Shown here piece after piece: positions 47,484 to 57,250 of a stretch of DNA of 64,000 nt. The notes under the pieces were generated by a model. That model worked only from the letters and a program-made list of their open reading frames with translations. It was not told where the DNA came from and did not search any database. Location: positions 1 to 64,000 of IMG/VR virus record IMGVR_UViG_3300025405_000011. One strand, given 5' to 3'. The stretch's first letter is position 1, and each line of letters begins with the position of its first letter. The DNA comes from a virus. The position numbers and the translations under genes are program-made.

Positions 47484-49342
47484 GAACCAAAGAGTAGGGC
47501 TCTTGGGCTCGTATCGATGGTGTCTTCCATATCAACATTTTCATCTACTACTCCTCGAATGGCTTCTGCTTCTGCTCTTCTTCTGAGGATTTTAGCATCC
47601 ACTCGTTCTTCAATTGTATTTACAGCAACTGGACGATAGATCCAAGTTTTTTCAATGCCCTTACTCTTGCTATCCGCTCTATTAATGCGATCTTTTCTCT
47701 GCTTGTATTCAGAGTATGTTCTGGGAATTTCGATATTCCACAAGTAGGGTGCATATAGGTTTAGTCCTTCTTGGCCAACATCACTAGTAATTAGTATAGC
47801 CGGACCAGTAGTGGAGTTAAAGGTTTTAATATTTTTAGTAATCGTTTCACTATCCATACCTACACCCCATATAGGTAAGACTGGTATATCTTTAAACTTA
47901 TTTTTTAATGATTCTAAATATGGAAATAAGGTACCGTGAGTCCAAAACGTAAACAAGACTACTTTATCCTTACTTTCAATATAAGTTTCCAAGCTACCCT
48001 CAATCAACTGATATTTTGAACTATTTTCTAAACTTATTAAATCTCCATATTGTTCTACTATCTCTTTGGCAAACTTTCCCTCACTGGTTAGTAGTCCAGA
48101 CGTGGTATTACAGATCATTCTTAGTGTATCGATATAGCCCCATGCAGTAGTGGGATTATCCGGGTTGAACTTTTCTCTTGCTAGTTTTTCAGCATAGTCA
48201 TAAATTTCTCGATCTGTATCGCTCAGTTCATAGATCATTCTTTTGGGCATACTCTCTGGGAATTGCTTGGCAATATCTGGGTCACTCTTCATAGCAATAT
48301 GGGTCCAGTTTTCGTGCTTTTTACCCAAAAGTGGAAGTTTGTTTTTGTCCCATTCTTTTACATAGAGTTCTTTGACATAGCCTCTTTCAAAAGTTTGTAT
48401 TTCTTTAGCATACAATAGTTTAAAAGCATCTCTTTTTAGATCACTAACTCCAGGAATACCAGGAGCAACTGTACTAAGAATATTACGAATATTTAGAGGA
48501 CTTGTAGTATAGGGAGTGGCTGTAAGTGCTAGAGACATGACTCGCTCTCCCGTTAGGTTTAAGAGTGTATCAAAACCATCACTTAGTAAACTAGTTCCGG
48601 TATTAATCTTTTGAGCTTCATCTATAACTACTAGTAGTCTTTGCCCCTTTACTAGTTCGAGAACCTGTTCTAGGTCTGTTCTAGAGTAGTCTAGGACCTT
48701 AGCCCTTTGACCCTTGACCTTAACTCGACTAGGTCCTCGAATTTTTTCATAGTTCAATACTAGAACTTGGCTTGAGTCTTCTAGGTAGAAGTCATGTCTT
48801 TGTTTTCTACTCCATTTGCCTTCTACTTTATGTACATCAAGATAGGTCATACGCTTGAACTCTTGTTCCCAGTCATACTGCTTAATCTTTTTACAGAAGA
48901 CTAGAACTTTATCAATGCGTCCTTCATCAAATAGCTTTTGTGCTGTTAAGCAACTGAGTAGAGTTTTACCAGCTCCTGTATCCCACTGCACTAGTACTCT
49001 GGGGTTTGTAGTCTTTAACTGTTCCCAGACAGTATTTAGTCCAATATGTTGGAATGGAAAGAGTTTGTTGTCTTCTAAAAATGGACTTCGAACCTCGAAT
49101 GGGTTACTTGCTGAAGCAACAAGAGAGTTATAGTATAGTTCACACTCCTCGTCGTTAAACTTTAATTCTAGATTGTTAGTCTCTAGAAACTGTTCAAAAT
49201 CTAAGACCTTATCACGGTTACGAAGTGTACCGTAACTGTCCACTAAACGTGAACTTTCTAGTTTTCTATCTAGACTGGAGAACCTTAGTACTCCATTGAG
49301 TTCTCGACTTTTTTGTACAAAGACGATTCCTTGGGAAGTCAT
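47480..49342 (-). CDS. SNF2/superfamily 2 helicase
   Basis: A 620-residue DNA-dependent ATPase: Walker A DTGAGKT at 121-127, DEAQ box at 241-244, TATP at 274-277, and a helicase C domain with SDVGQEGLNL and the arginine-finger-like KQRKDRINRADS near the end. It resembles SNF2-type phage helicases that may act in replication, repair or removal of bound proteins from DNA. A promoter lies six bases before the ATG with no Shine-Dalgarno, so the mRNA is probably leaderless. Confidence 0.85.
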   Translation of the reverse strand: MTSQGIVFVQKSRELNGVLRFSSLDRKLESSRLVDSYGTLRNRDKVLDFEQFLETNNLELKFNDEECELYYNSLVASASNPFEVRSPFLEDNKLFPFQHIGLNTVWEQLKTTNPRVLVQWDTGAGKTLLSCLTAQKLFDEGRIDKVLVFCKKIKQYDWEQEFKRMTYLDVHKVEGKWSRKQRHDFYLEDSSQVLVLNYEKIRGPSRVKVKGQRAKVLDYSRTDLEQVLELVKGQRLLVVIDEAQKINTGTSLLSDGFDTLLNLTGERVMSLALTATPYTTSPLNIRNILSTVAPGIPGVSDLKRDAFKLLYAKEIQTFERGYVKELYVKEWDKNKLPLLGKKHENWTHIAMKSDPDIAKQFPESMPKRMIYELSDTDREIYDYAEKLAREKFNPDNPTTAWGYIDTLRMICNTTSGLLTSEGKFAKEIVEQYGDLISLENSSKYQLIEGSLETYIESKDKVVLFTFWTHGTLFPYLESLKNKFKDIPVLPIWGVGMDSETITKNIKTFNSTTGPAILITSDVGQEGLNLYAPYLWNIEIPRTYSEYKQRKDRINRADSKSKGIEKTWIYRPVAVNTIEERVDAKILRRRAEAEAIRGVVDENVDMEDTIDTSPRALLFGS

Positions 49343-49348
49343 AGAACT

Positions 49349-49377
49349 AGTATAGTCTAGATTAGTGTCTTAATCAA
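49349..49377 (-). promoter_or_regulatory. Promoter, TTGATT-N17-TATACT (SNF2 helicase)
   Basis: -35 TTGATT at 49372-49377 and -10 TATACT at 49349-49354 on the minus strand, 17 bases apart. The -35 box overlaps the stop of the tail-fibre gene. The helicase ATG at 49342 starts six bases after the -10 box. Confidence 0.7.
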
Positions 49378-52300
49378 GAATATAAATCTATTCCATATGC
49401 GCCTACATTACTAGAAACTTGAGCTAGTCCAAATCTAGTGGGGTGTGGGTCTGAGTTTAATAGAAAGTAAGGTTTTTGGTGTACATCTAGTCGAGTATAA
49501 CTTTCATTATTTTTAGAGCTACCGATATAGTCTATGTCTATGTTTGTATAGTAGGGGCTCTGAGAATAGACTGGTACTATGGTTACTCCCGAAGCAAAAG
49601 TATTGGGAGTTAGTGCAGTTAGTCTTAATTGTATTCCACTTACAGTCGTACCAATATTAATAGTAGTATTTGGATTATTAATGTCTACTACTATTGGAGT
49701 CCAGTTGGGACTAGAACTATTGGTACTATATTCATATCGTACAGGGAAATAGAAAGGTGCAAACATAGATATAAATAATGGTTCATTTACTGAAGTGTTC
49801 ACTTGCTCAATTATAACATTGAAATTAGTATAGTTCGAACTAGGAGTATAAGAAGTAATACCTAGATCAATCCAAGTTTGAATCGGTAAAGAGCCACCGG
49901 CATAAGTCCTAGACACTAGAGTCACTGTACTGCCCGTAACTATGTTAACTGCATTTAAAAAGAGTTTGTAAGTTCCGTTATTAGTGGACGGCAAAAATAC
50001 TCGAGCTACTCCACTAACTCGCATATTAGATCTATCTTCAGTTGAAATCCAAGTGTTTGTAGGGGTATTAAAAGCACCCAATTGGTATAGGGATACTGCA
50101 GTATTACCACTAGAAGTAATCTTTAACTGAATAGTATTAGAAGGTACTGAACCAGTCCACATAGTGCCACTAAGGACTGTTTGACCATAACCACCACTAG
50201 TAATAGTGGTAACTGTACCAGTGACTGTAGTACCAGCAATTCCAGAACCTGTAGTGGGGTTAATAAATTGACTGGTAAATGTTAACTTATCATTGACTGT
50301 ACTTTTACCACTAGAAGTTGTTGTTGTTCCAGCTCCAATTAAGAAATAGTATTGAGGAAAAGTATAGTTACCACTAACAGTTACATAGCTACCCATACCC
50401 ACAGTACCGTCTGGGCTATACCCTAATTGTGGTTTCCAAGACTGTAGTCCACTAGGAGAAATAATATTCGGTACCGGAAAGTTATAGGCCATATAGCCAT
50501 TAGTTGCACCAGAGAAGGTCAGGGAATTAACAACTCCATTGCTAATGCCACTAGAAGTATATAGAGTAGTAGTACCAGTACTTGTAGTTACTCCAGGTCC
50601 AGTGACCCAACTATTGGTGAGATAGTTATAACCCGATACACTAATAAAGTTAGCGTCATAATAAGGTATTAGGTTACTTTGTGAAGGATAGGGCCCAGAC
50701 TGTAATCCATATATCTGTCCCGCTGTATTACCACTTACAAGAATGATTCTACTACTACCCAACTTACCGAAAGGTTTTGGTATAGAGTTAATACCATAGT
50801 TTAATACAGAACTATCCGTCATTAAAGTTTGTGAGTCAGTTAAGAAACTGTTCCAGTCATTGGTCAACCCAGCAACTTTAAAACTACTAAATCCATCCAA
50901 AGTATTAAAAAATGGAGTAAGAGCATATTCATCAGTGTTTAGTAATACATAATTATTGCTCTGACTAGTAAATCCTGAGTTAGTTCCATTTTTGGAAATA
51001 AAAGTAGTTGGCATAGTAGACAAGTATGACTGATTTGTTTGATAGTAAAAGCTCAAAGACTGTAGTCCAGTAAAGTATGCTTGATTCCAAGTTTGGTTAA
51101 CATTAATTTGCTGGTACTGATGCTTAGTAGCATAAGGAAATCTTCTGGTTAAGAACTGATTGTAACTAGCATTGTTATAGACTCCATTATAGTCTAGTAA
51201 TTTATAACTAGTACTGGGGTCACTTACATATGAAGTAGTGGTTAATCCTTGCACTGTACTATTGTCCAACTGAGAATTGTTTAGTGCTGAAAGTGATGGC
51301 CAGTTATTAGAATTACTGGTTTGTGTATTACCTAAACCAAAAATAGTTGAAGTACTAAGTTGATTTGCACCGTTGGTTGGGGCTATATAATCATTATTAC
51401 TATATACTGTATAATTGTTACTATTTATATCTTGAATAGTATTTTCTAAGTTTTCGTAATATTGTTCTACCCAATAAGGAAAAGCATTAAAGACTCTAGG
51501 AATAGTATCTGTTGCTAGATCGTATACTTCCCCGGATAGTTCTGTAAACTCTAATTTTAAGTAACTGGCATTAATGGTTGGAAACTCATAAAAACCCTTA
51601 CGAAGTATAAAGTCTCTTTGCACTGGATACCATACACAGTTACTAAAATCTAGTGGGGTGTCTAGAGTATCAATCTGTGAACTTAGAGGAACCACTGGTG
51701 CATCATTGGTATAATATAGATTCATTCTACAATTAGAATAGAGTGGGTTTGTATACATTCTATTAATGTTACTTGGAGTAACCTGCATTGTAGCAGTATT
51801 AGTACCAGACCCCACTAGAGTGGCATTAGTTCCAATTTGAGTATAGAAATATACAACTGCATCTTTTACAGGCTGAGGAGCACACTTCCAATAGGTTCCA
51901 AAAGCAGCATTAGTACCTCCAAAAAGAGTTCCCACTGAGTCAATAACTGGTTGATAGTTTTCAGTGAACCCTAATGCATTTTGAGTGGTTATAACTGGAA
52001 ATGCTGGAACATTATCATCATATATATTATATGAACCAGTAGTGGTAGCATCACTCAGTTCTACAATATTTAGTCTTATTGAAAATTGTTCAATACCTAC
52101 ACTGTAGGGAATATTGATAGCAACCCCACCATTGGTTGGAATTTGTTGAACAGCTACATTTCTAGTTATAACTACCTGTATAGAACCATTAGCAGGAATC
52201 AATTGTGTTCCTATGGTGTTGTAAGTAATAGTCTGCCAATCAGTAGTGGTAAGTATATCATTACCACCCTCTACTGTAGCAGTGTAAAGTTGATTGCCTA

Positions 52301-52664
52301 AACTATCCAGTAGTTTTACTGTACAAGGTACATTAAGTACATTAAAAGAAACTGCATTATAGTAGGTGTTAATTGAGAAATTGTAGGTTAGTACAATAGG
52401 AATACTATTAGTTCCACCAAAATCACGAGCTGAAATCCAGCTAGTTGGAGGATTGGGGGCTAGGGTAATGAGAGAATTATTGGTGTCAGTTTGATTGAGA
52501 CTTGGGTCAAGATAAGACGGGTTAGTTGCTGAACCTAGAGTATCAATTACTCCAGTATAAGCATATACTCCATCTACGACTAGACCATCAACAGTCATAG
52601 CAGCACTAACATTAGGGATTACATAGTCTTGTAATGGATCTGTATTATATGAATTAACAGGCAT
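49374..52664 (-). CDS. Large tail/baseplate fibre protein
   Basis: A 1096-residue protein very rich in Ser, Thr, Asn, Gly and Tyr with few charges, repeated short beta segments and SGTT-type turns, as in receptor-binding fibres and baseplate periphery proteins. It is the last gene of the tail block, directly after a smaller baseplate protein (TAATG coupling), a usual place for fibre genes. No enzymatic motif seen. Confidence 0.62.
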   Translation of the reverse strand: MPVNSYNTDPLQDYVIPNVSAAMTVDGLVVDGVYAYTGVIDTLGSATNPSYLDPSLNQTDTNNSLITLAPNPPTSWISARDFGGTNSIPIVLTYNFSINTYYNAVSFNVLNVPCTVKLLDSLGNQLYTATVEGGNDILTTTDWQTITYNTIGTQLIPANGSIQVVITRNVAVQQIPTNGGVAINIPYSVGIEQFSIRLNIVELSDATTTGSYNIYDDNVPAFPVITTQNALGFTENYQPVIDSVGTLFGGTNAAFGTYWKCAPQPVKDAVVYFYTQIGTNATLVGSGTNTATMQVTPSNINRMYTNPLYSNCRMNLYYTNDAPVVPLSSQIDTLDTPLDFSNCVWYPVQRDFILRKGFYEFPTINASYLKLEFTELSGEVYDLATDTIPRVFNAFPYWVEQYYENLENTIQDINSNNYTVYSNNDYIAPTNGANQLSTSTIFGLGNTQTSNSNNWPSLSALNNSQLDNSTVQGLTTTSYVSDPSTSYKLLDYNGVYNNASYNQFLTRRFPYATKHQYQQINVNQTWNQAYFTGLQSLSFYYQTNQSYLSTMPTTFISKNGTNSGFTSQSNNYVLLNTDEYALTPFFNTLDGFSSFKVAGLTNDWNSFLTDSQTLMTDSSVLNYGINSIPKPFGKLGSSRIILVSGNTAGQIYGLQSGPYPSQSNLIPYYDANFISVSGYNYLTNSWVTGPGVTTSTGTTTLYTSSGISNGVVNSLTFSGATNGYMAYNFPVPNIISPSGLQSWKPQLGYSPDGTVGMGSYVTVSGNYTFPQYYFLIGAGTTTTSSGKSTVNDKLTFTSQFINPTTGSGIAGTTVTGTVTTITSGGYGQTVLSGTMWTGSVPSNTIQLKITSSGNTAVSLYQLGAFNTPTNTWISTEDRSNMRVSGVARVFLPSTNNGTYKLFLNAVNIVTGSTVTLVSRTYAGGSLPIQTWIDLGITSYTPSSNYTNFNVIIEQVNTSVNEPLFISMFAPFYFPVRYEYSTNSSSPNWTPIVVDINNPNTTINIGTTVSGIQLRLTALTPNTFASGVTIVPVYSQSPYYTNIDIDYIGSSKNNESYTRLDVHQKPYFLLNSDPHPTRFGLAQVSSNVGAYGIDLYS

Positions 52665-53611
52665 TATTGTGCTCCATAAACAGTAGCTGTAATACTAAGA
52701 CTTGGATTGGATAGACTATCTTGTGGGAGTGCTGTACCATCTCCTGTTAAAGTTACACTATTAATATTTCTAGTCAAATCTATAGTCTTTTCTTGAGTTT
52801 GTAAGTGTGCAAATACTGGTGCAGTTATAGTTGATGAATTTTGTAGCCAATAACGTGTACTAGAACCCGGTTGTTTTACTGTTGGAGTATTGATGTTGGA
52901 TGCTTGTACTGTTCTTTGCATATAAAAGTTTTCTGAATAATTTTCTGTAGCACTAACCCATACTGCTGTAATGTCTTGAAGAAGAGCTTGGGGAGTTCCA
53001 AAAGATACTACAAAGTTACTGGGTAGTAATAGACCCATAACTTGTAAGAGTGCATTAGCTTTGTCTTGTGTCCAAGTTACTTTACCAACATTATCTATAG
53101 TAGGCACTAGTACTACTTCAGTAGTAAGAGAACCAAATCGGCCTAGATTAGGAGTTTTCCAGCTTTCTACTACGGTAAAAGGTATTTGAGTAATGGCTTC
53201 AGCTAGAGTCAATATCCCCCAGACTGTAGCTCCCAATTGGAAAGCTTCTGCAGCACCCAATAGACGTTCTCTGTAGCTAGCGTCTTTACGAGAAATTTCT
53301 TGCCAACTATTAACAGTCAACTGGTCAATAAAAGGGTTAGTAGAAAAACTATAGATTTCTGAAGATAGTCTTTTAATATTAAGGATTGAACCTAGAATAG
53401 TATCTAAGTTTGAAAATTCTACATTTTGTTGAATAAGTCTTGCAACAGTCTGTAGCATAGATAACTGACCGGTACCGGCATTACCCAGCATAGTTTTCAT
53501 AAGTAGAGTTAGATTATCATTAGAGTCAAAGTTATAGACGTCATCAGGAAAGTTTTGTACTTTTTGATCAAAAGTTGGATGAAGTATAATGGGGAAAAGA
53601 TTACCAGCCAT
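52664..53611 (-). CDS. Baseplate-associated tail protein
   Basis: A 315-residue protein after the baseplate J-like gene, coupled by TAATG. The N-terminal half is helical and the C-terminal half beta-rich. Position equals that of phage tail protein I / gp-type baseplate connectors in myoviruses, but the sequence itself gives no clear family. Confidence 0.6.
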   Translation of the reverse strand: MAGNLFPIILHPTFDQKVQNFPDDVYNFDSNDNLTLLMKTMLGNAGTGQLSMLQTVARLIQQNVEFSNLDTILGSILNIKRLSSEIYSFSTNPFIDQLTVNSWQEISRKDASYRERLLGAAEAFQLGATVWGILTLAEAITQIPFTVVESWKTPNLGRFGSLTTEVVLVPTIDNVGKVTWTQDKANALLQVMGLLLPSNFVVSFGTPQALLQDITAVWVSATENYSENFYMQRTVQASNINTPTVKQPGSSTRYWLQNSSTITAPVFAHLQTQEKTIDLTRNINSVTLTGDGTALPQDSLSNPSLSITATVYGAQ

Positions 53612-56034
53612 TAGAAATTACTCATTCCCTTAACTGTAAAGTTAACTGCATTAAGAACTGGCAATTGATTACTAGATAGTAGGAAGTCACTATTTTTATT
53701 AGTTCCGATGGTTGTAGTACCGTCTAGTGACATAATACTAATACTATTTACTCTAACATTATTTACTCCAACTATACCCACTATTTGAGAGAGAATATTG
53801 GCAAATGAAATGACTCCCAGATAAGGAACTTGATTAAGATAACTACTTAGAGTATTACTTATGGCTGAATTAACACTGGCTTGATTACTACCTGGAGTAT
53901 AGACAATTGTAAGGTTAATGTTTAGAGGTACAAAAGTAGCTTGATGAACTAATGTATTTACTCCAATGGGGCGAGATTGTTGTATTAGGTTTTCTACATT
54001 AGTAACATCATAGTTAATATAATGCATATAAGTGCCCCAAGTGTTAGTATTAGGGATACTCCATCCTGCATTATAGGTTGAGCTCTCTATTCCTAGCCCA
54101 GTCATACTAAGTATACTATTACTTGTACGAGTGTTGTCATAGAGTGGATAAACTATAGTTCGACCAGTTAATGTACCCGTAGCACCACCAGAACCCAGTA
54201 CTGTATTATTGAGATATACTCCACTACTAACAACCTGGCTAATATAGGAGAAAGCTGGAATTATTGCTCCACTAGGTAGAGTTAGACCACAGTAGATGTA
54301 GGTATTGGCATTGGGTACTGAAATAAAGTTTGTACCACTAATAGCAGTACCACTAAAAGAGACAGGTCCTGCTCCATGACCCGAGTTATAGTAGTTGTCT
54401 GCTATAGGATAAGTAACTCCACTACCGACAGTAGTATTAAAGACATAAATAGAGTCACATATTCCAGAGTTACTGGTAGTAATTTGACTAGGAAAAGTAA
54501 TACAAGGCTGCTGAGTTAGCTGTATATAGTAGTCACCACTAGCTACTATTGCACTACTACCGTTAGCCATAATATAGTTATTGGCATTTAAGTAAGTAGG
54601 GCCACCAGTGCCACTTAAAATTTGAGTAGTATTAAATACCACTTGTTCAGTTACTTGATAGGTACTAGTACCATTAATAAATATATCAGCATAGTTAGAG
54701 ATATTGGGCATAGTCGCACTAGCACGAGAGCAAGCTGGGGTATACTCTGAAATTACTTCTATTGTACTACCAATAAAGAGTGCAGGATTATTGGCATTAT
54801 TAAGTATGGTTAGAGAGAGTTGAGGAGTTGGATTAGTAGGATATAGATAGTCTACGTTATTGCTATATACAGTCTGAGTAGGGGTATTGAGATATTGTCC
54901 TACAAGTTCTCCACCTTGTGGAAAAATATAGCCTGAATAAGTAGTTCCATATCCAACATCTGGGTTATTGGAAGTAACTGACTCAGAGTAAGTAAAACCA
55001 CTTATAGTGGTAACTCCACTAAGAGTAGTTCCACTAACTGTAAGTCTATAGGGACTACCACTAAGTGCTGTAATTGTTAGTGCATTACCATTAATAGTAC
55101 TGCCAGTAGGGGTAACTGTAAAGTTAAAACCACTAGAAACTAGTGTAGGGTAGACTCCAGATACCAAAGCAGTTAATCCAGCAGCAAGTGTAGTTCCTGT
55201 AGTACTGCCTAAAAATCCACTAGAAGCTACAGTTGTAGTTGCATTATAGGTGACTCCATTAATGGTTTGTCCACTATAAGCTACTAATTGAAACTTAACA
55301 GTATTGGTACCACTAGTACCACTAATTGTAGATACTACCTGTAGTTGCTCATCATAGTACTGTTGAGGTCCTATAGAGTTTGCTGCAGTAACATTTGAGT
55401 CTTGTAGAGCAGTAAGAGTATACTTGTTACTAGTACCAACATTATTACTAAATACTGTACTAGTCCAACGACTACGAAGTTGACTATCGGTTTCTGGATC
55501 AACTCCACCTGCAATACTAGAACTATTAGTTACTGAAGTAATACCCACTAGTGTTTGACCCAGACTAGTTATAGAACCAGCAGCAACATTGCCCAAAGTT
55601 CCAGCCAGTACAGCAGTGACTGGAACATCAACACTAAATGAACCAATAGGTATAATGGCTGGTGAACTAGTTATAAAGTAGATTACGTTAGGGTTTGTAG
55701 GAGAAATCGGTACTACTACTTGAGTACCTGCTGCAATAGAGTAAATACTGGTAGCAGCTGTAGCTACAGAAAAAGTAACAACACCATTAGATCTCTTACC
55801 CAGTTGTCGATAAAGTCCAAATAGATTAACAAAAGCATCTAGCTCTGGTCCAAACTTAGTATTAACATCATAACTGTAAGTTTGTAGAGTAGCATTGTTG
55901 CTAGCATTAGCAATTTCTTGTGCTACTGATTCAAAGATCTTGTAAGTAGCACTACCAACACTAGTGTCCCAGGATGGGTCTGAAAGTGAGAGTGCTGATA
56001 ATAGTCTATTTAGTACTGAACTAGCGTTAGCCAT
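53611..56034 (-). CDS. Baseplate J-like protein
   Basis: An 807-residue protein. Residues about 60-250 match the baseplate J / gp6-like core: VTFSVATAATSIYSIAAGTQV, DVPVTAVLAGTLGNVAAGSI, and GGVDPETDSQLRSR. The middle carries inserted Ser/Thr/Gly-rich beta domains, and the C-terminus returns to a J-like VNLTIVYTPG and VNNVRVNSI strand pair. It forms the inner baseplate ring of a contractile tail. Overlaps the wedge gene by eight bases. Confidence 0.82.
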   Translation of the reverse strand: MANASSVLNRLLSALSLSDPSWDTSVGSATYKIFESVAQEIANASNNATLQTYSYDVNTKFGPELDAFVNLFGLYRQLGKRSNGVVTFSVATAATSIYSIAAGTQVVVPISPTNPNVIYFITSSPAIIPIGSFSVDVPVTAVLAGTLGNVAAGSITSLGQTLVGITSVTNSSSIAGGVDPETDSQLRSRWTSTVFSNNVGTSNKYTLTALQDSNVTAANSIGPQQYYDEQLQVVSTISGTSGTNTVKFQLVAYSGQTINGVTYNATTTVASSGFLGSTTGTTLAAGLTALVSGVYPTLVSSGFNFTVTPTGSTINGNALTITALSGSPYRLTVSGTTLSGVTTISGFTYSESVTSNNPDVGYGTTYSGYIFPQGGELVGQYLNTPTQTVYSNNVDYLYPTNPTPQLSLTILNNANNPALFIGSTIEVISEYTPACSRASATMPNISNYADIFINGTSTYQVTEQVVFNTTQILSGTGGPTYLNANNYIMANGSSAIVASGDYYIQLTQQPCITFPSQITTSNSGICDSIYVFNTTVGSGVTYPIADNYYNSGHGAGPVSFSGTAISGTNFISVPNANTYIYCGLTLPSGAIIPAFSYISQVVSSGVYLNNTVLGSGGATGTLTGRTIVYPLYDNTRTSNSILSMTGLGIESSTYNAGWSIPNTNTWGTYMHYINYDVTNVENLIQQSRPIGVNTLVHQATFVPLNINLTIVYTPGSNQASVNSAISNTLSSYLNQVPYLGVISFANILSQIVGIVGVNNVRVNSISIMSLDGTTTIGTNKNSDFLLSSNQLPVLNAVNFTVKGMSNF

Positions 56035-56479
56035 TGGTTACTGTAACTCCATTATTTCCTATAGAAACACTAAGATTGACTAAACTTCCTGACAATGTCT
56101 CAATGTTTACGTTTGCAAGAATACTATTAAAACCTAGTTCAACAGTTATATTTTGTACTTTCTGTATAACTTCATCTTGACTATAGTAGGCAAGCTGTGC
56201 TGAATTTTGTGCTGCTCTTAAATCAAGAATCTGCTGACCTTGGTATAGTTGTAGTACTCTAAGTATTTCTGTACTTACCATATTAGTACTAGCAGCTGTT
56301 TGAGGCGTACCGATCATGGCAGAGAGGGTAGAGCCAAAACCTGGAGTGGTCCAACCAGTGCCCAAAGGTTCTTGTAACCATCGAGTGATGTCTTCAACTA
56401 ACTTAGTGGTACCCTTGGCAAATAATAGCTTACCGCTATTTACCTGAATATCACCATTACGTACAACTAGTGTCTTCAT
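56027..56479 (-). CDS. Baseplate wedge protein, gp25/W-like
   Basis: A 150-residue protein with the lysozyme-like gp25 fold signature: KLVEDITRWLQEPLGTGWTTPGFGS near the N-terminus (the conserved EP-G-x-R/x-x-P-x-x-G segment) and a beta-rich end. It joins the J-like protein in the baseplate and sheath start. Strong support for a myovirus tail. Confidence 0.75.
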   Translation of the reverse strand: MKTLVVRNGDIQVNSGKLLFAKGTTKLVEDITRWLQEPLGTGWTTPGFGSTLSAMIGTPQTAASTNMVSTEILRVLQLYQGQQILDLRAAQNSAQLAYYSQDEVIQKVQNITVELGFNSILANVNIETLSGSLVNLSVSIGNNGVTVTNG

Positions 56480-56510
56480 ATTAACTTAGTGTCTTTCCGG
56501 GATGTATACA

Positions 56511-57248
56511 TTAGTAGACGTCTCCTACATAGGTCACTGTCATCCAAGTTCCTGCTGTGGATAACTGTGCATAGTTAGAGACATTGGAAGTTACTGAAAA
56601 GCTTCCTGAAACTGTAGGTATGTAGAGAGTGTCTGATAGGTTAATAGAGTTAGTTCCCGTAGAATAGACACTAGAAGCAGCTCCACTAATAGTAGTACAG
56701 TTTAGAGTATTGGTTAGTGTACCACCGTTTATAGAAGGAGATACTGTTAAGTTAACATTATAGTACCCGGGAACTGGTACCGTTATAGAACCGCCTGAGT
56801 AGACAATATTTCCAAATGTACCCGAATGAGTGGTATTGGTAGTCCAGTTTAAAGTCTGACTATAAGGTTGATTCCAAGTATTACCACTAATAGTACTTAC
56901 TCCCAGCTTAATAGAATTAGAGAGAGAAAATCGTGCATAAGACTCAGGAGTTAGAGAAGTAAAGACATTCGGGTCACTATACTTGTTTAGTATACCAGCA
57001 TAAGCAAAAAGACGTATTAGAGTGGATCTTTTTTCTACCCACCAGACTTGATTGGGTTGAATCATATTAAGAGTAACCCTAGGGGGGAGAGACATAAGAT
57101 CTACCTGGTACTGAAAACCCTTCATATCTCTAGCCAAACAATAAGTGTTATTGGCAACTGAACTTAGAGGATGCTGAATTGGTGGGCTTAAAATAATAAC
57201 TTTTCTAACTAACTGGTTGTAACTGCCAGTGTTCTTAGGGACAACCAT
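56511..57248 (-). CDS. Tail/baseplate protein, unknown family
   Basis: A 245-residue, beta-rich protein; the first 75 residues look like a small folded domain (VWWVEKRSTLIRLFAYAG) and the rest is a Ser/Thr/Asn-rich C1q- or fibre-like domain (SGSFSVTSNVSNYAQL). It lies between the NlpC/P60 tail protein and gp25, so a puncturing-device or spike role is possible. Confidence 0.55.
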   Translation of the reverse strand: MVVPKNTGSYNQLVRKVIILSPPIQHPLSSVANNTYCLARDMKGFQYQVDLMSLPPRVTLNMIQPNQVWWVEKRSTLIRLFAYAGILNKYSDPNVFTSLTPESYARFSLSNSIKLGVSTISGNTWNQPYSQTLNWTTNTTHSGTFGNIVYSGGSITVPVPGYYNVNLTVSPSINGGTLTNTLNCTTISGAASSVYSTGTNSINLSDTLYIPTVSGSFSVTSNVSNYAQLSTAGTWMTVTYVGDVY

Positions 57249-57250
57249 AA

